Positions 9,657-18,504 of a DNA stretch of 64,000 nt are shown here, piece after piece; position 1 is the first letter of the stretch; the number at the start of each line of letters is the position of its first letter. Source of the DNA: Lentibacillus persicus. Lineage in GTDB: Bacteria; Bacillota; Bacilli; Bacillales; Amphibacillaceae. Below the pieces are notes generated by a model, which made no database searches, was not told where the DNA came from, and saw only the letters and a program-made list of their open reading frames with translations. Both the position numbers and the translations under genes were made by a program. The stretch is taken from NCBI RefSeq assembly GCF_900112705.1, contig NZ_FOMR01000009.1, positions 94,899 to 158,898 of the forward strand, in the 5' to 3' direction.

Positions 9657-10070
9657 ATGAAGAAAAATAATCTTATCCACGCAAGAACATGTGTCTATCA
9701 TATGAATTATCACCTTGTTTGGTCAGTGAAATATCGTCGCAAAGTTCTAAACGAGACTATCGAAAAAAGACTAAAAGAAATTTTCCGGGATATAGCGGAA
9801 GAAAAAGGTTTTATCGTCCATATGATCGAAGTGGGTAAACTTGATCATATTCATGCTTTTGTGTCCGCTCACCCAAAAGTGGCTCCTTCCTATATGGTGA
9901 AAATGCTAAAAGGGATTTCTGCCCGCAAACTACTTTTGGAATTTCCTCATATAAAGCAGTATCTGTGGAAAGGACGGCTTTGGAACAGTAGCTTTTATAT
10001 TGAAACGGTTGGCTCTATTTCGGAAGATGCTATCCAAAAATATATTGCGAATCAATCCAAAAGAGGGTAG
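9657..10070 (+). CDS. tnpA: IS200/IS605 transposase TnpA (Y1 HUH family)
   Basis: The 137-residue protein has the HUH metal-binding motif in KLDHIHAFVSAHP (about residues 61-73) and the helix with the catalytic tyrosine, SEDAIQKYIANQ (about residues 122-133). It starts MKKNNLIHARTCVYHMNYHLVW, typical of the family, so it is full length. It nicks and joins single-stranded DNA at the element ends. The stop codon lies two bases before tnpB, so the two genes are cotranscribed. Confidence 0.95.
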   Translation: MKKNNLIHARTCVYHMNYHLVWSVKYRRKVLNETIEKRLKEIFRDIAEEKGFIVHMIEVGKLDHIHAFVSAHPKVAPSYMVKMLKGISARKLLLEFPHIKQYLWKGRLWNSSFYIETVGSISEDAIQKYIANQSKRG

Positions 10071-10072
10071 AG

Positions 10073-11176
10073 ATGATAATGAAAAAAACGTATAAGTTTA
10101 AACTGGAACCGAACCAGGAACAAGAAGCCAACATGAATTGGGTATTAATGATGTGCCGTCAGTTATATAACGCCATGCTTGAGCAGCGAATCTTTGCTTA
10201 TAAAACACGTGGTGTCGGCATTCATTATTATGGTCAAAAAAAGGAACTTCCCCTATTAAAGCAGGAGGTCCCTGAGTACAAGCAGATACAATCTCAAGTG
10301 TTACAGGATGTTGCCGAGCGCCTGGACAAAGCATTCCAAGCCTTTTTTCGACGACTGAAGGCTAAACAGAAAGCAGGATTTCCGAGATTCCAGGGTGACA
10401 ATCGCTATCATAGTTTTACCTACCCTCAAAGTGGCTTCGCTCTAAGCGGGAAATGTCTCAAGCTGTCCAAAATCGGCAATGTTCGCATTAAGTGTCATCG
10501 ACAAATCGAGGGAACGATTAAAACATGTACCATTCGCCGTCAAAACAACAAATGGTATGCGTGTTTTTCCTGTGAGATTGACGTGGAACCGGCACCAGCA
10601 ACAGGCGAGGAAATTGGCATTGACCTGGGTATTCTGAATCTGGCAACCGCCTCGAACGGTGATTTATACGAAAACCACCGTTTTTTAAAACAATCCGAGA
10701 AGAAAATTCATTATTGGAACAAAATCCTGTCACGACGAAAGAAAGGTTCGCGTCGATGGCACAAGGCAAAGCAACAACTGACAAAAGCTTATGAACAGTT
10801 GGCAAATCGTCGTCGTGACCGAGCGCACAAAGTGAGCCGCCAACTGGCAGATCAATACGACCTCATCGCTTTTGAAGATCTCAACATTCAAGACATGGTT
10901 AAACACAAGACGCTATCAAAATGGATACTGGATGCTTCGTGGCGTTCACTTGTTGTGTATACGACTTACAAAGCGGAAGAGGCTGGTAAGTGTGTCATTC
11001 AAGTGAATCCACAAAATACAAGCCAGGAATGTTCCAACTGCCACCTTATTGTCCGAAAATCCCTCGGTGAACGCACGCATTGTTGTCCGGACTGCGGTTA
11101 CACGGTGGACCGGGATGTCAATGCGGCTCGAAACATTTTAAGCAGGGCAAAAGGGAAACTGGAAACGGCTTCCTAA
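10073..11176 (+). CDS. tnpB: RNA-guided endonuclease TnpB (IS605 OrfB)
   Basis: This 367-residue protein has the three RuvC-like acidic motifs: GIDLGILNLATAS (Asp, about residue 183), IAFEDLNIQDM (Glu, about 265) and DRDVNAARNIL (Asp, about 345). A four-cysteine zinc finger, CSNC and CPDC, lies between the second and third, and the N-terminus is MKKTYKFKLEPNQEQ. TnpB proteins are ancestors of Cas12 and cut DNA guided by an omega RNA from the element's right end, which preserves the element after excision. All catalytic residues are present, so it should be active. Translation may begin at 10073 or at the ATG at 10079. Confidence 0.94.
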   Translation: MIMKKTYKFKLEPNQEQEANMNWVLMMCRQLYNAMLEQRIFAYKTRGVGIHYYGQKKELPLLKQEVPEYKQIQSQVLQDVAERLDKAFQAFFRRLKAKQKAGFPRFQGDNRYHSFTYPQSGFALSGKCLKLSKIGNVRIKCHRQIEGTIKTCTIRRQNNKWYACFSCEIDVEPAPATGEEIGIDLGILNLATASNGDLYENHRFLKQSEKKIHYWNKILSRRKKGSRRWHKAKQQLTKAYEQLANRRRDRAHKVSRQLADQYDLIAFEDLNIQDMVKHKTLSKWILDASWRSLVVYTTYKAEEAGKCVIQVNPQNTSQECSNCHLIVRKSLGERTHCCPDCGYTVDRDVNAARNILSRAKGKLETAS

Positions 11177-11290
11177 TCTTATAACATATAGGCACGGAAC
11201 AGGCCTTCGTGGAGAGGTGGGTTGCCGTCTCTGTGAAACGAGAAGCTCGCCATTTTAATGGCGATGTAGTTCACTATACTGAACTTATCT
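11130..11290 (+). ncRNA. Predicted omega RNA (reRNA) of TnpB with guide
   Basis: In IS605 elements the guide RNA scaffold covers the 3' end of tnpB and the right end, and its roughly 16-20 nt guide is the chromosomal flank just past the right tip. Here the scaffold would run through the hairpins at about 11190-11263 and end with TTCAC (11270-11274), and the guide would begin TATACTGAACTTATCT (11275-11290). The start of the RNA cannot be seen. This is inference from family organisation. Confidence 0.6.
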
Positions 11291-11313
11291 AAAATTCAGA
11301 AAGGATGATTTAA

Positions 11314-12075
11314 ATGATTGTACGGGAACGAGAAGATTCATACGTTATGATCGAACAGGACCACCACGCCCAAATCTCCGGGCAATTGGCAGCAAACCTG
11401 AAAGACACATACTTTTTGGACGAAGCATTAAAGCACAGTGTTCTGTATGCCATCGCCAATCATGATTATGCATGGAAGATGATTGATAAACAGCCTTTTT
11501 GGAATGATAAGAAAGGTAAGCCTTATTCATTCACCGACTTCCCCGTCCCGCCGAAAACCGTTTTCTATAAACATGGCGTTGATGAAGTGGAAAAACATGA
11601 CTGGTATGCAGCATTATTGTGCAGCAGCCATTATGCACGCTTCCTGATAAATGAGGCGGAAGAGGAATCCCAATTATTTGTGGAAGAAGAACGACAGAGG
11701 CAAGAGCGGCTGATTCAGTATATCGATCGTTATGATGAGCATATCTTTAATGTTCACAGCGGCCTGCTGCAGTTGTTTGACAGCCTTTCATTATATCTTT
11801 GTCTTAACGAGCCAGGTGCTTCAAAGGAAGATGAGCATCCATTTTTCAAAGATGGCCTCCCTGTTTCAGAATCGCTTACTTTTTTCCATACAAAGAAAAT
11901 TGATATTCATTGGAAAGATAACCAAGCAATCGAAATGGGTGTCTTTCCATTCAGCAGCTCTGTGGATCTCACCATACAGCAAAAAACAGTCCCGAAACGT
12001 GCGGTTGCTGCACACGGCCTTATTCAAAGCTATCAGCAGGCTGAATACGAATCAGTCTCTTTTCGATTGCTCTGA
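11314..12075 (+). CDS. DUF3891 family protein
   Basis: This 253-residue protein starts MIVREREDSYVMIEQDHHAQISGQLA and contains YAIANHDYAWKMID and SSHYARFL, with histidines and acidic residues that recur in the DUF3891 family (HD-like helical protein, function unknown). AGAAAGGATG precedes the ATG. The IS200/IS605 element ends directly against a TATACT box at 11275-11280 that looks like this gene's -10, so its original promoter was probably split by the insertion. Confidence 0.85.
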   Translation: MIVREREDSYVMIEQDHHAQISGQLAANLKDTYFLDEALKHSVLYAIANHDYAWKMIDKQPFWNDKKGKPYSFTDFPVPPKTVFYKHGVDEVEKHDWYAALLCSSHYARFLINEAEEESQLFVEEERQRQERLIQYIDRYDEHIFNVHSGLLQLFDSLSLYLCLNEPGASKEDEHPFFKDGLPVSESLTFFHTKKIDIHWKDNQAIEMGVFPFSSSVDLTIQQKTVPKRAVAAHGLIQSYQQAEYESVSFRLL

Positions 12076-12130
12076 TAAACTTGTATGCTTCCTTACACCA
12101 TGGAACCGGCGTGTAATCTATATTCTTACC

Positions 12131-12829
12131 TCATTCGGCTATAGCTTCTAACCCTTCAGCGTCCAAAATGTCGATTTTCCGCTGGCCTGTCTGCGCAAGC
12201 AAACTTTTTTCCTCAAAACTTGCCAGACGCCGGCTCAAGGTCTCTTGTGTTGTGCCCAGATAAGAAGCTAAATCCTTTTTGCTCATCGGCAGTTTAATCT
12301 TTGAGGAGTCCGTTTTTTCTAATTGCTCAAGCAAATAGGACGAGAGCCTCTTCTCAACATCCTGCGAGCTCAAACGCTCAATCGTCTTTTCCGCATCTTT
12401 CAGCCGCTTACTGCTTTCAGCAAGGAGTTTAAAAGATATAGCCGGTTTTTCTTTCAAAAATTCCTGTAAATCCGATTTATGGATAGCACATATTTCGGTT
12501 GGCTCAACTGCTTCAGCAAAACTTGTGAGCCACTCATCTGTAAACACGGCCAATTCCCCCATAAACTCCCCGGGCTCAAGAATCCGGATCAGCTGTTCTT
12601 TTCCTGATTCTGATAAGTTATAAATTTTAACCTTGCCTGTGTGCACAATATACAAGTATTCTGAGGGGTCCCCCGCTTGAAAAATGACGTCTTTTTTGCC
12701 GTACGTCTTGCTTCGGCTAGTGCGGGCCACTTCCAGCTGTTCGTCATAATCAAGATGGTTAAAAATCGGGACTAACGAGACACACAGTTTTTTGGCTTTT
12801 TCATTGTTCTTCAAGCTTTCAGCACTCAC
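12131..12829 (-). CDS. Crp/Fnr family transcriptional regulator
   Basis: The protein has an N-terminal cyclic-nucleotide-binding-like beta-roll (about residues 25-120, with GDPSEYLYIVHTGKVKIY and EPGEFMGELAVF) and a C-terminal winged helix with recognition sequence LGTTQETLSRRLASFEEK (about residues 178-195). I chose the GTG at 12829 because it follows GAGGGAGGATGAAAGC; a GTG 33 bases upstream has no binding site. The cysteine clusters that hold iron-sulfur in true Fnr are absent, so the ligand is unknown. It diverges from the catalase at 12992 and may regulate it, which is inference. Confidence 0.9.
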   Translation of the reverse strand: MSAESLKNNEKAKKLCVSLVPIFNHLDYDEQLEVARTSRSKTYGKKDVIFQAGDPSEYLYIVHTGKVKIYNLSESGKEQLIRILEPGEFMGELAVFTDEWLTSFAEAVEPTEICAIHKSDLQEFLKEKPAISFKLLAESSKRLKDAEKTIERLSSQDVEKRLSSYLLEQLEKTDSSKIKLPMSKKDLASYLGTTQETLSRRLASFEEKSLLAQTGQRKIDILDAEGLEAIAE

Positions 12830-12991
12830 GCTTTCATCCTCCCTCTTAATTAAATTATTCACTATCTTTATTATAACTTACTTCGAGACCTTTCACTTCT
12901 TTCCTGCTCCCTGCTCACAAAACGGATGAATCTCCCTTCATTTGGACAAAATAAATAAGGTGGAAAATAAACTAGATGGAGGTTGATAAAG

Positions 12992-14605
12992 ATGGCCGGA
13001 AAGGAAAATAAAGAGCACCAGACAAATATTGAAAACAACGATACACTGACAAACAGACAGGGGCATCCTGTCACAAACAACCAAAACATCCGGACAGTCG
13101 GAAACCGTGGTCCTGCTACACTTGAGAACTATGATTTCATTGAAAAAATCAGCCACTTCGACCGGGAAAAAGTGCCTGAGCGAATTGTTCATGCCCGCGG
13201 CGCCGGCGCACACGGTTATTTTGAAGCCTATGGGACTGCAGGAAATGAGCCTGTCAGCAAGTATACACGGGCAAAAGTTTTTCAGGAAAAAGGAAAGCAA
13301 ACACCGGTGTTTGTCAGGTTTTCAACCGTTGTCCATGGAACGCATTCACCTGAGACACTCAGAGATCCGCGGGGGTTCGCGGTTAAATTTTATACAGAAG
13401 ACGGAAATTGGGATTTAGTCGGAAACAATATTAAGATCTTTTTTATTCGAGATGCAATGAAATTTCCGGATATGATCCATGCTTTCAGGCCTGATCCCGT
13501 AACGAACATCCAGGACAGTCAGCGTTTCTTTGACTTTTGCTCCAATTCGCCCGAGTCGTTCCATATGGTAACGTTTATATACTCGCCGTGGGGCATCCCC
13601 GCCAATTATCGTATGATGCAGGGCTCGGGTGTGAACACATATAAGTGGGTAAACAATGACGGTGAAGCCGTGCTTGTCAAATACCATTGGGAACCGAAAC
13701 AAGGCGTTAAAAATCTGACAGTCAAAGAAGCAAATGAAATTCAGAGCGACAATTTCAACCATGCCACCCAGGATTTGTACGACGCCATTGAACGCGGGGA
13801 GTACCCCGAATGGGAGTTATTTGTTCAGATCATGAGTGATGATGAGCATCCCGAGCTCGATTTTGATCCGCTGGATGATACAAAAATCTGGCCGGAGGAT
13901 CAATTTCCATGGCTGCCGGTCGGCCGGATGGTGTTGGACAAAAATCCGGAAGACTATTTTACAGAGGTTGAACAATCTGCATTCGGGACGGGTGTGCTTG
14001 TTGACGGACTCGATTTTTCTGATGACAAAATGCTGCAGGGCCGGACGTTTTCTTATTCGGATACCCAGCGTTACCGGGTAGGGGCCAACTACTTGCAAGT
14101 CCCTATTAACGCGGCTCAAAAACGCGTGGCAACAAATCAGGAAGGCGGAATGATGCGGTATGAGCCTGAACGTTCAGCAAAAAAGAACCCGCACATTAAT
14201 TATGAACCCTCATCATTGGGAAATTACAAAGAGGCTGAACAGGTCGGTAAAGAACACTCACCAAAAGTACAAGGCAATTTGGTACGCGAATCCATCGACC
14301 GAAACGACAATACCAAGCAGGCCGGCGAGACGTTTCGCTGGTTTGATGACTGGGAAAAAGACGAATTGATTTCAAACCTTGTCGGCGATCTTTCAGAATG
14401 CGTCCCGGAAATTCAGGATAAGATGATCGCCTTGGCTGAAGAGGCGGATGAAGAATACGGAAGGCGCTTGCGTGAAGGTCTCGAAGAAGCTGCTAAAATG
14501 ATGAAGGATAACGGCAGTTCAAGCAAAAATCCGCTCGGCAACAAAGATGCGGAAAAAGCACCCGAGAAGGCAGAAAGGAAAGGTAGAGACAGCGAACCAT
14601 ATTGA
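12992..14605 (+). CDS. Catalase (small-subunit monofunctional heme catalase)
   Basis: This 537-residue protein decomposes hydrogen peroxide. The distal histidine lies in [12 protein letters not shown] (His67), the phenylalanine and asparagine segment is in [11 protein letters not shown], and the proximal heme tyrosine is in [13 protein letters not shown]. The C-terminal 35 residues are low-complexity and charged. I chose the ATG at 12992, nine bases after GGAGG; a TTG at 12983 is too close. A second, longer catalase lies at 56935. It diverges from the Crp/Fnr regulator. Confidence 0.96.
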   Translation: MAGKENKEHQTNIENNDTLTNRQGHPVTNNQNIRTVGNRGPATLENYDFIEKISHFDREKVPERIVHARGAGAHGYFEAYGTAGNEPVSKYTRAKVFQEKGKQTPVFVRFSTVVHGTHSPETLRDPRGFAVKFYTEDGNWDLVGNNIKIFFIRDAMKFPDMIHAFRPDPVTNIQDSQRFFDFCSNSPESFHMVTFIYSPWGIPANYRMMQGSGVNTYKWVNNDGEAVLVKYHWEPKQGVKNLTVKEANEIQSDNFNHATQDLYDAIERGEYPEWELFVQIMSDDEHPELDFDPLDDTKIWPEDQFPWLPVGRMVLDKNPEDYFTEVEQSAFGTGVLVDGLDFSDDKMLQGRTFSYSDTQRYRVGANYLQVPINAAQKRVATNQEGGMMRYEPERSAKKNPHINYEPSSLGNYKEAEQVGKEHSPKVQGNLVRESIDRNDNTKQAGETFRWFDDWEKDELISNLVGDLSECVPEIQDKMIALAEEADEEYGRRLREGLEEAAKMMKDNGSSSKNPLGNKDAEKAPEKAERKGRDSEPY

Positions 14606-14637
14606 TGATGCAAAAGGTTGGGCTTTTTTAAATGTAG

Positions 14638-14717
14638 AAGACGGACTATAAAAAGAGTAAGCGGAGTATAATTCCTAGGCGGGATATCGCTTTTCTTAAA
14701 AATAATAGTCCGTCTTT
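14638..14717. repeat. Long-loop inverted repeat downstream of the catalase
   Basis: Arms containing AGACGGACTAT (about 14640-14650) and its complement (about 14705-14715) enclose about 55 bases with a smaller AAGCG/CGCTT pairing inside. It may be a small miniature element or a transcript-end structure; a T-rich stretch follows. Confidence 0.5.
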
Positions 14718-14807
14718 ACTTTGGTTCTTTTCGTAAAATTTGTTACTTTTTAACCATCGCAGTTTCCATAAACTGTGAACTGCCTTTAAATTTGAGTTGG
14801 TGCATCG

Positions 14808-14937
14808 GCTACCGCTCCGGAAATACACGCCGCTTTCCGCGGGCGGCTGGTGAGCCCCCTCGCGCTGAAGCGCTTCGGTGTCTCACCTATGCCTTTGCTC
14901 CCGCAGGAGTCGGCGCGTATTTCCTGCGCTGAAAATT
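14808..14937 (-). repeat. Dispersed Bacillaceae intergenic repeat, diverged copy
   Basis: On the minus strand this shows the family pattern GACTCCTGCGGGA ... GAGGGGGCTCACC ... CCCGCGGAAAGCG, bounded by GGAAATAC and GTATTTCC. It is related to the copies at 14992-15108, 37259-37375 and 37437-37575. The 575 bases between the catalase and the ABC permease hold only these repeats and no gene. Confidence 0.75.
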
Positions 14938-14991
14938 GCTAACTGGAGTTCGTTCGATGAATGCGTAACATGGTTTACACACTCACGTAAG

Positions 14992-15108
14992 CAGCTGGAA
15001 TATGCGAGACTCCTGTGGGACAGCGAGCCTAAGAGACCCCGCAGTGAGCGGCTTTTGCTCACGAGGAGGCTCGTGGGGAGCCCACGGAAAGCGAGTATAT
15101 TCCAGCTG
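14992..15108 (+). repeat. Dispersed 117-bp intergenic repeat, copy 1
   Basis: It begins and ends with CAGCTGGAATAT and ATATTCCAGCTG and contains GAGACTCCTGTGGGA, GAGACCCCGCAG and GAGGAGGCTCGTGGGGAG. Aligned with the inverse of 37259-37375 I count one difference in 117 bases. Flanking bases such as ACTCACGTAAG are also shared. Confidence 0.9.
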
Positions 15109-15179
15109 CGTCACTAGAGAGGCTTATGAAACTTTCACTGGTTCTCACTTCACATCCAGTTGCTTCATCCGTTTTTAGA

Positions 15180-16784
15180 TTATTGCCCCTGTATATCCCG
15201 TTTACGATAGCCAAGCATACCGGCAACAGCAAGTACCAGGGCAATAACAGTCAAAATGATAACAGGCATCCATGCCATCTCTTCAATTGGCATTTCCGGT
15301 ATATAGCCGAATGGCGATAAATTGCTGACCCAATCTGGAAATTGAAACATATTTCCAAAATACAAAACGACAAACGAGTAAAATAGATATAGCCAGACAA
15401 CGCTGCTTAATTTTGGTGCAAACCCGATCAAAAAGACAGCCAGCCCGATCATGACAAGCAATGCCGGGTAATAAGCGAGTCCGGCACCAATTATTTTTCC
15501 AAAGTCAAACGGCTCTTCGGTTACACTGGCACCCGCTACCCAAAGTCCTGTTACGGACAAGAAAAGCATCATTACACCATTCACAACAGCGATTGTTATA
15601 TACGCTGAGATAAGACGGGTACGCGAGACCGCTCTTCCCAGGAGATGCTCGATTCGGTTCTTCTTTTCTTCTCCATTCAACTTCATAACTGCCATCACAG
15701 CCGGCAGCGTTGCAATCAGAGCCATCACAAACATTAATACCGAAACAAATTGCATCGTAAACGACGTTTCTTGTTCACCGGCCAATACTTGTCTTAAGGC
15801 TTCATTGCTTTCAAAAAAAGACTCCAAATCACCCATGATCGACCCATAAGAAAGACCGATAAATATCATGCCAACCGCCCACGAGATAACCCCCGTGCGC
15901 TGCAGCCTGAGAGCCAAACCGATTGGGCTTAGCAGCTTCTGTGATGCATGTTTTCTGCCTGCCCTGGATGGCAAGAAACCAGCATCTAAATCACGAATAG
16001 CGTTCAAATATATTGCAATTGCCATTAGAACAAACGCCCCGCCTGTCAGCAAAAGCAACACCCACCAGTTATTCGAGCCGTAAACGTCAGCTTCCGTAAC
16101 CCATCCCAGCGGTGAAATCCACGATAGCGATTCGTTGCTGACGTCGCCTATTGCACGCACAAAGTAAACCATTAACAACAGCGTCAATGATAGGCCAAAC
16201 GCTGTTCTTGCATTTTCGGTAAGTTGAGCCATCAATCCGGTCAATCCTGCGAAAAATATGCCAGTCGCACCTAAAATCAAACCATACAATAATGATCCTG
16301 ACAGTCCCATGCTCTCAATTCCTAAAACATACAAACCAATCCCTGAAATCAGCGCAAGCAAACCATTTATGACTATAAGCATCATAAACGATGCATTCAA
16401 ATTGGCAAGTTTTCCAACCGGAAAAGCACTGACCAGCTCCATTCGGCCGTCCTCTTCAACCACGCGTGTATGCCGATTCATCAGCAGAATATTCATTAAG
16501 CCGACAACGACTGCCGTTAAAAGCAGCATCTGGTGCGCTGTCATCGCGCCTATTGTGTAATGCTCCAGATCACCCGGACCAACCATTGCAGTCATCGCAG
16601 GATTTTCCATCGTTTGGGCCATGGCGTTGCGGTCTTCCTGATCGGGATACAACTCACTAAAAGCAAGCGGTACCACTAAAGTAAAAAAGATTAGTGCCAC
16701 AAGCCAAATAACAATTCGGAATCGATCCAGCCGCAGCAAAATTTTCATCAATTCACCGGTCTTAGCTAACGACTGACGGGGCAT
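15180..16784 (-). CDS. ABC exporter permease (polyketide/drug exporter type)
   Basis: This 534-residue membrane protein has about twelve predicted hydrophobic segments in two similar halves (first helix VIWLVALIFFTLVVPLAF). It resembles permeases of the tetronasin or antibiotic-exporter type, which pair with a separate ATPase. The ATG at 16784 overlaps the stop of the ATPase gene by one base (TGATG), so the two are coupled. The transported compound is unknown. The operon is headed by a TetR repressor, which suggests the exporter is induced by its substrate. Confidence 0.88.
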   Translation of the reverse strand: MPRQSLAKTGELMKILLRLDRFRIVIWLVALIFFTLVVPLAFSELYPDQEDRNAMAQTMENPAMTAMVGPGDLEHYTIGAMTAHQMLLLTAVVVGLMNILLMNRHTRVVEEDGRMELVSAFPVGKLANLNASFMMLIVINGLLALISGIGLYVLGIESMGLSGSLLYGLILGATGIFFAGLTGLMAQLTENARTAFGLSLTLLLMVYFVRAIGDVSNESLSWISPLGWVTEADVYGSNNWWVLLLLTGGAFVLMAIAIYLNAIRDLDAGFLPSRAGRKHASQKLLSPIGLALRLQRTGVISWAVGMIFIGLSYGSIMGDLESFFESNEALRQVLAGEQETSFTMQFVSVLMFVMALIATLPAVMAVMKLNGEEKKNRIEHLLGRAVSRTRLISAYITIAVVNGVMMLFLSVTGLWVAGASVTEEPFDFGKIIGAGLAYYPALLVMIGLAVFLIGFAPKLSSVVWLYLFYSFVVLYFGNMFQFPDWVSNLSPFGYIPEMPIEEMAWMPVIILTVIALVLAVAGMLGYRKRDIQGQ

Positions 16785-17683
16785 CAAGCTTCACCTCCCG
16801 AATTCCCTTCGTAATGGCGCATAAATAAATCTTCCAACGTCGGCGGCGCACTTTCCAGTTTTACGACACCAAACTGGCTGATATGCCGTACAACTTTATC
16901 CAATTCTTCTGTATTAACTTGCAACGAGATCGATTCACCTTTTATATCAATATCGTGAACCCCTTGTAAGTCCTCCAGACCAGTTACCTGTTGTTTCGTT
17001 TCAACGATCATATGCGTCCGTGTTAAATGGCGTAATTCATCCAAGGAACCCGATTCAATAATCCGGCCCTCACGGATAATGCCCACCCGGTCACAAAGCC
17101 GTTCCACTTCTGACAAAATGTGGCTGGACAGCAAGATACTTTTCCCTTGATCTCTTGCTTCCATTACACATTCCTGAAATGTCCGTTCCATCAGGGGATC
17201 CAGTCCTGAAGTCGGCTCATCAAGAATATACAGATCGGCATCGGACGCAAAAGCCGCAATAAGCGAAACCTTTTGCCGGTTCCCTTTCGAATAGGTTCTG
17301 CATTTTTTTGAAGGATCGAATTTAAACCTCTCGATCAATTCTTCACGGCGGTTTTTATTTACGTCTCTGCCGCGGAGTTTCATAAACAAATCGATAACTT
17401 CGCCTCCGGTCAAATTCGGCCACAAGTTCACATCTCCAGGAACGTAAGCAATATGCTTATGGATTTCCACAGCATTTTTCCAAACATCCTTCCCAAAAAT
17501 GGAAGCTGTACCGCTTGTAGCCTTCAGCATGCCGAGCAGAACTCGGATCGTGGTAGATTTACCAGCCCCATTCGGGCCGATAAAGCCATACACTTCGCCC
17601 TTTTGAACGTCGATGTTAATGTTATTCACGGCTTTAAAACTTCCGAACTTCTTCGTAAGATTTTCCGTTTTAAGAAGCGCCAT
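16784..17683 (-). CDS. ABC transporter ATP-binding protein
   Basis: The 299-residue protein has Walker A GPNGAGKSTTIRVLLG (about residues 36-51), signature YSKGNRQKVSLIAAF (about 134-148), Walker B ADLYILDEPTSGLDP (about 151-165) and the switch His in LLSSHILSEVERL. The C-terminal 80 residues are the usual accessory region of drug-exporter ATPases. GGGGGT precedes the ATG. It energises the permease at 15180-16784. Confidence 0.95.
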   Translation of the reverse strand: MALLKTENLTKKFGSFKAVNNINIDVQKGEVYGFIGPNGAGKSTTIRVLLGMLKATSGTASIFGKDVWKNAVEIHKHIAYVPGDVNLWPNLTGGEVIDLFMKLRGRDVNKNRREELIERFKFDPSKKCRTYSKGNRQKVSLIAAFASDADLYILDEPTSGLDPLMERTFQECVMEARDQGKSILLSSHILSEVERLCDRVGIIREGRIIESGSLDELRHLTRTHMIVETKQQVTGLEDLQGVHDIDIKGESISLQVNTEELDKVVRHISQFGVVKLESAPPTLEDLFMRHYEGNSGGEA

Positions 17684-17699
17684 TTGTACAACCCCCTGT

Positions 17700-18326
17700 T
17701 TATGCGTGATAAAAGCTTTTCTTCAAGATAGTCAGATACTCGTAAAATTCCTGCCAATAGGGCTGAAAGTCAACCTCTGACAATTGTTTATCTTTCAAAC
17801 TGCTGATAATTTCATTCTGATATCCATCCATCGCCCATTGAATCAATTTAAACACTTTATCAACATCGACATCCCTCCTGAAAAGAGAGGTGTCAATATT
17901 GTCGTACATAATCGCTTGCCCCTCCGCCAACAGCTGTTCATATTGCTCTGAAAGGTATGACGGAAGGTCTGGTTTGGTCTCCAAAAAGAATGTGCCAAGA
18001 AAATTAAACACACTGGGATTTTCTGCAAAACAACGCATTTTGATTTGAGTTGCCTGTCTCATCCGTTCGATGAAATCCCTATTGCGCATATCAATTAAAC
18101 TGATATATTGTTCACGAACGATGTCCAAAGCGTAATCGACAAGATAGTGATACAAATCTTTTTTGCTTTGAAAATAGTAAAATAGCATGCCTTTACCAAT
18201 CCCGGCATTTTTAACAATTTGATTGGTGGATGCCCGCTCGTAGCTATTTTGGGCAAATTCCTGAAGAGCAGCATCAATGATCCGCTGCTGCTTTCTTTCA
18301 TCAAGGCTCTGAAACTTTTCTGTAAT
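17700..18326 (-). CDS. TetR family repressor of the ABC exporter, apparent ATT start
   Basis: The first ATG (18188) would remove the DNA-binding helix-turn-helix. Upstream in the same frame lies a complete TetR N-terminus: ITEKFQSLDERKQQRIIDAA, then EFAQNSYERASTNQIVKNAG and IGKGMLFYYFQSKKDLYHYL. The reading frame is closed by TGA eight codons before QSLDE, with no ATG, GTG or TTG in between. An ATT at 18324-18326 sits seven bases after GGGGTG, exactly where homologues start with MTEKF. So translation probably begins at ATT, giving 208 residues; a mutated ATG or a base error is the alternative. It is the first gene of the tetR-ATPase-permease operon. Confidence 0.85.
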   Translation of the reverse strand: MTEKFQSLDERKQQRIIDAALQEFAQNSYERASTNQIVKNAGIGKGMLFYYFQSKKDLYHYLVDYALDIVREQYISLIDMRNRDFIERMRQATQIKMRCFAENPSVFNFLGTFFLETKPDLPSYLSEQYEQLLAEGQAIMYDNIDTSLFRRDVDVDKVFKLIQWAMDGYQNEIISSLKDKQLSEVDFQPYWQEFYEYLTILKKSFYHA

Positions 18327-18365
18327 TGTCTCTCACCCCATTTAAAGTATAATCAGCATCTTTTA

Positions 18366-18414
18366 GACCATATTGGTCGACTTAATTATAATTCATTTAG
18401 ACCATTATGGTCAA
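18366..18414 (-). promoter_or_regulatory. Autoregulated promoter with two TetR operators
   Basis: TTGACC (18409-18414), an 18-base spacer and TATAAT (18385-18390) form the promoter of the TetR-ABC operon. One palindrome, GACCATTATGGTC (18400-18412), overlaps the -35 box, and a second, GACCATATTGGTC (18366-18378), lies just after the -10 box. This is a classical layout for negative autoregulation. Confidence 0.85.
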
Positions 18415-18504
18415 TAGTATGAAAAAATATTAGAAAAATTAACCATGATTAAATTGAGAAACTTAGGGGTATTATCTGGAATGCAATAAGAAAGGAGACC
18501 TCAG

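Larger units (their letters stand above)
9528..11274 (+). mobile_element. IS200/IS605-family insertion sequence with tnpA and tnpB
   Basis: The element carries TnpA (9657-10070) and TnpB (10073-11176) in the same direction, a 20-bp-arm hairpin near its left end (9528-9570), and a right-end hairpin (11248-11263) followed by TTCAC at 11270-11274, a usual right tip for this family. No target duplication is expected because the family transposes as single-stranded DNA by a Y1 mechanism. Both proteins look intact. The exact left tip is uncertain and probably lies a few to twenty bases before the hairpin. Confidence 0.88.

Noticed and set aside
14878..15320. Short open frames in the 14.8-15.3 kb region
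   Set aside because: They fall in the dispersed repeats and antisense to the ABC permease; the same frames reappear in the inverted copy at 37.3 kb.
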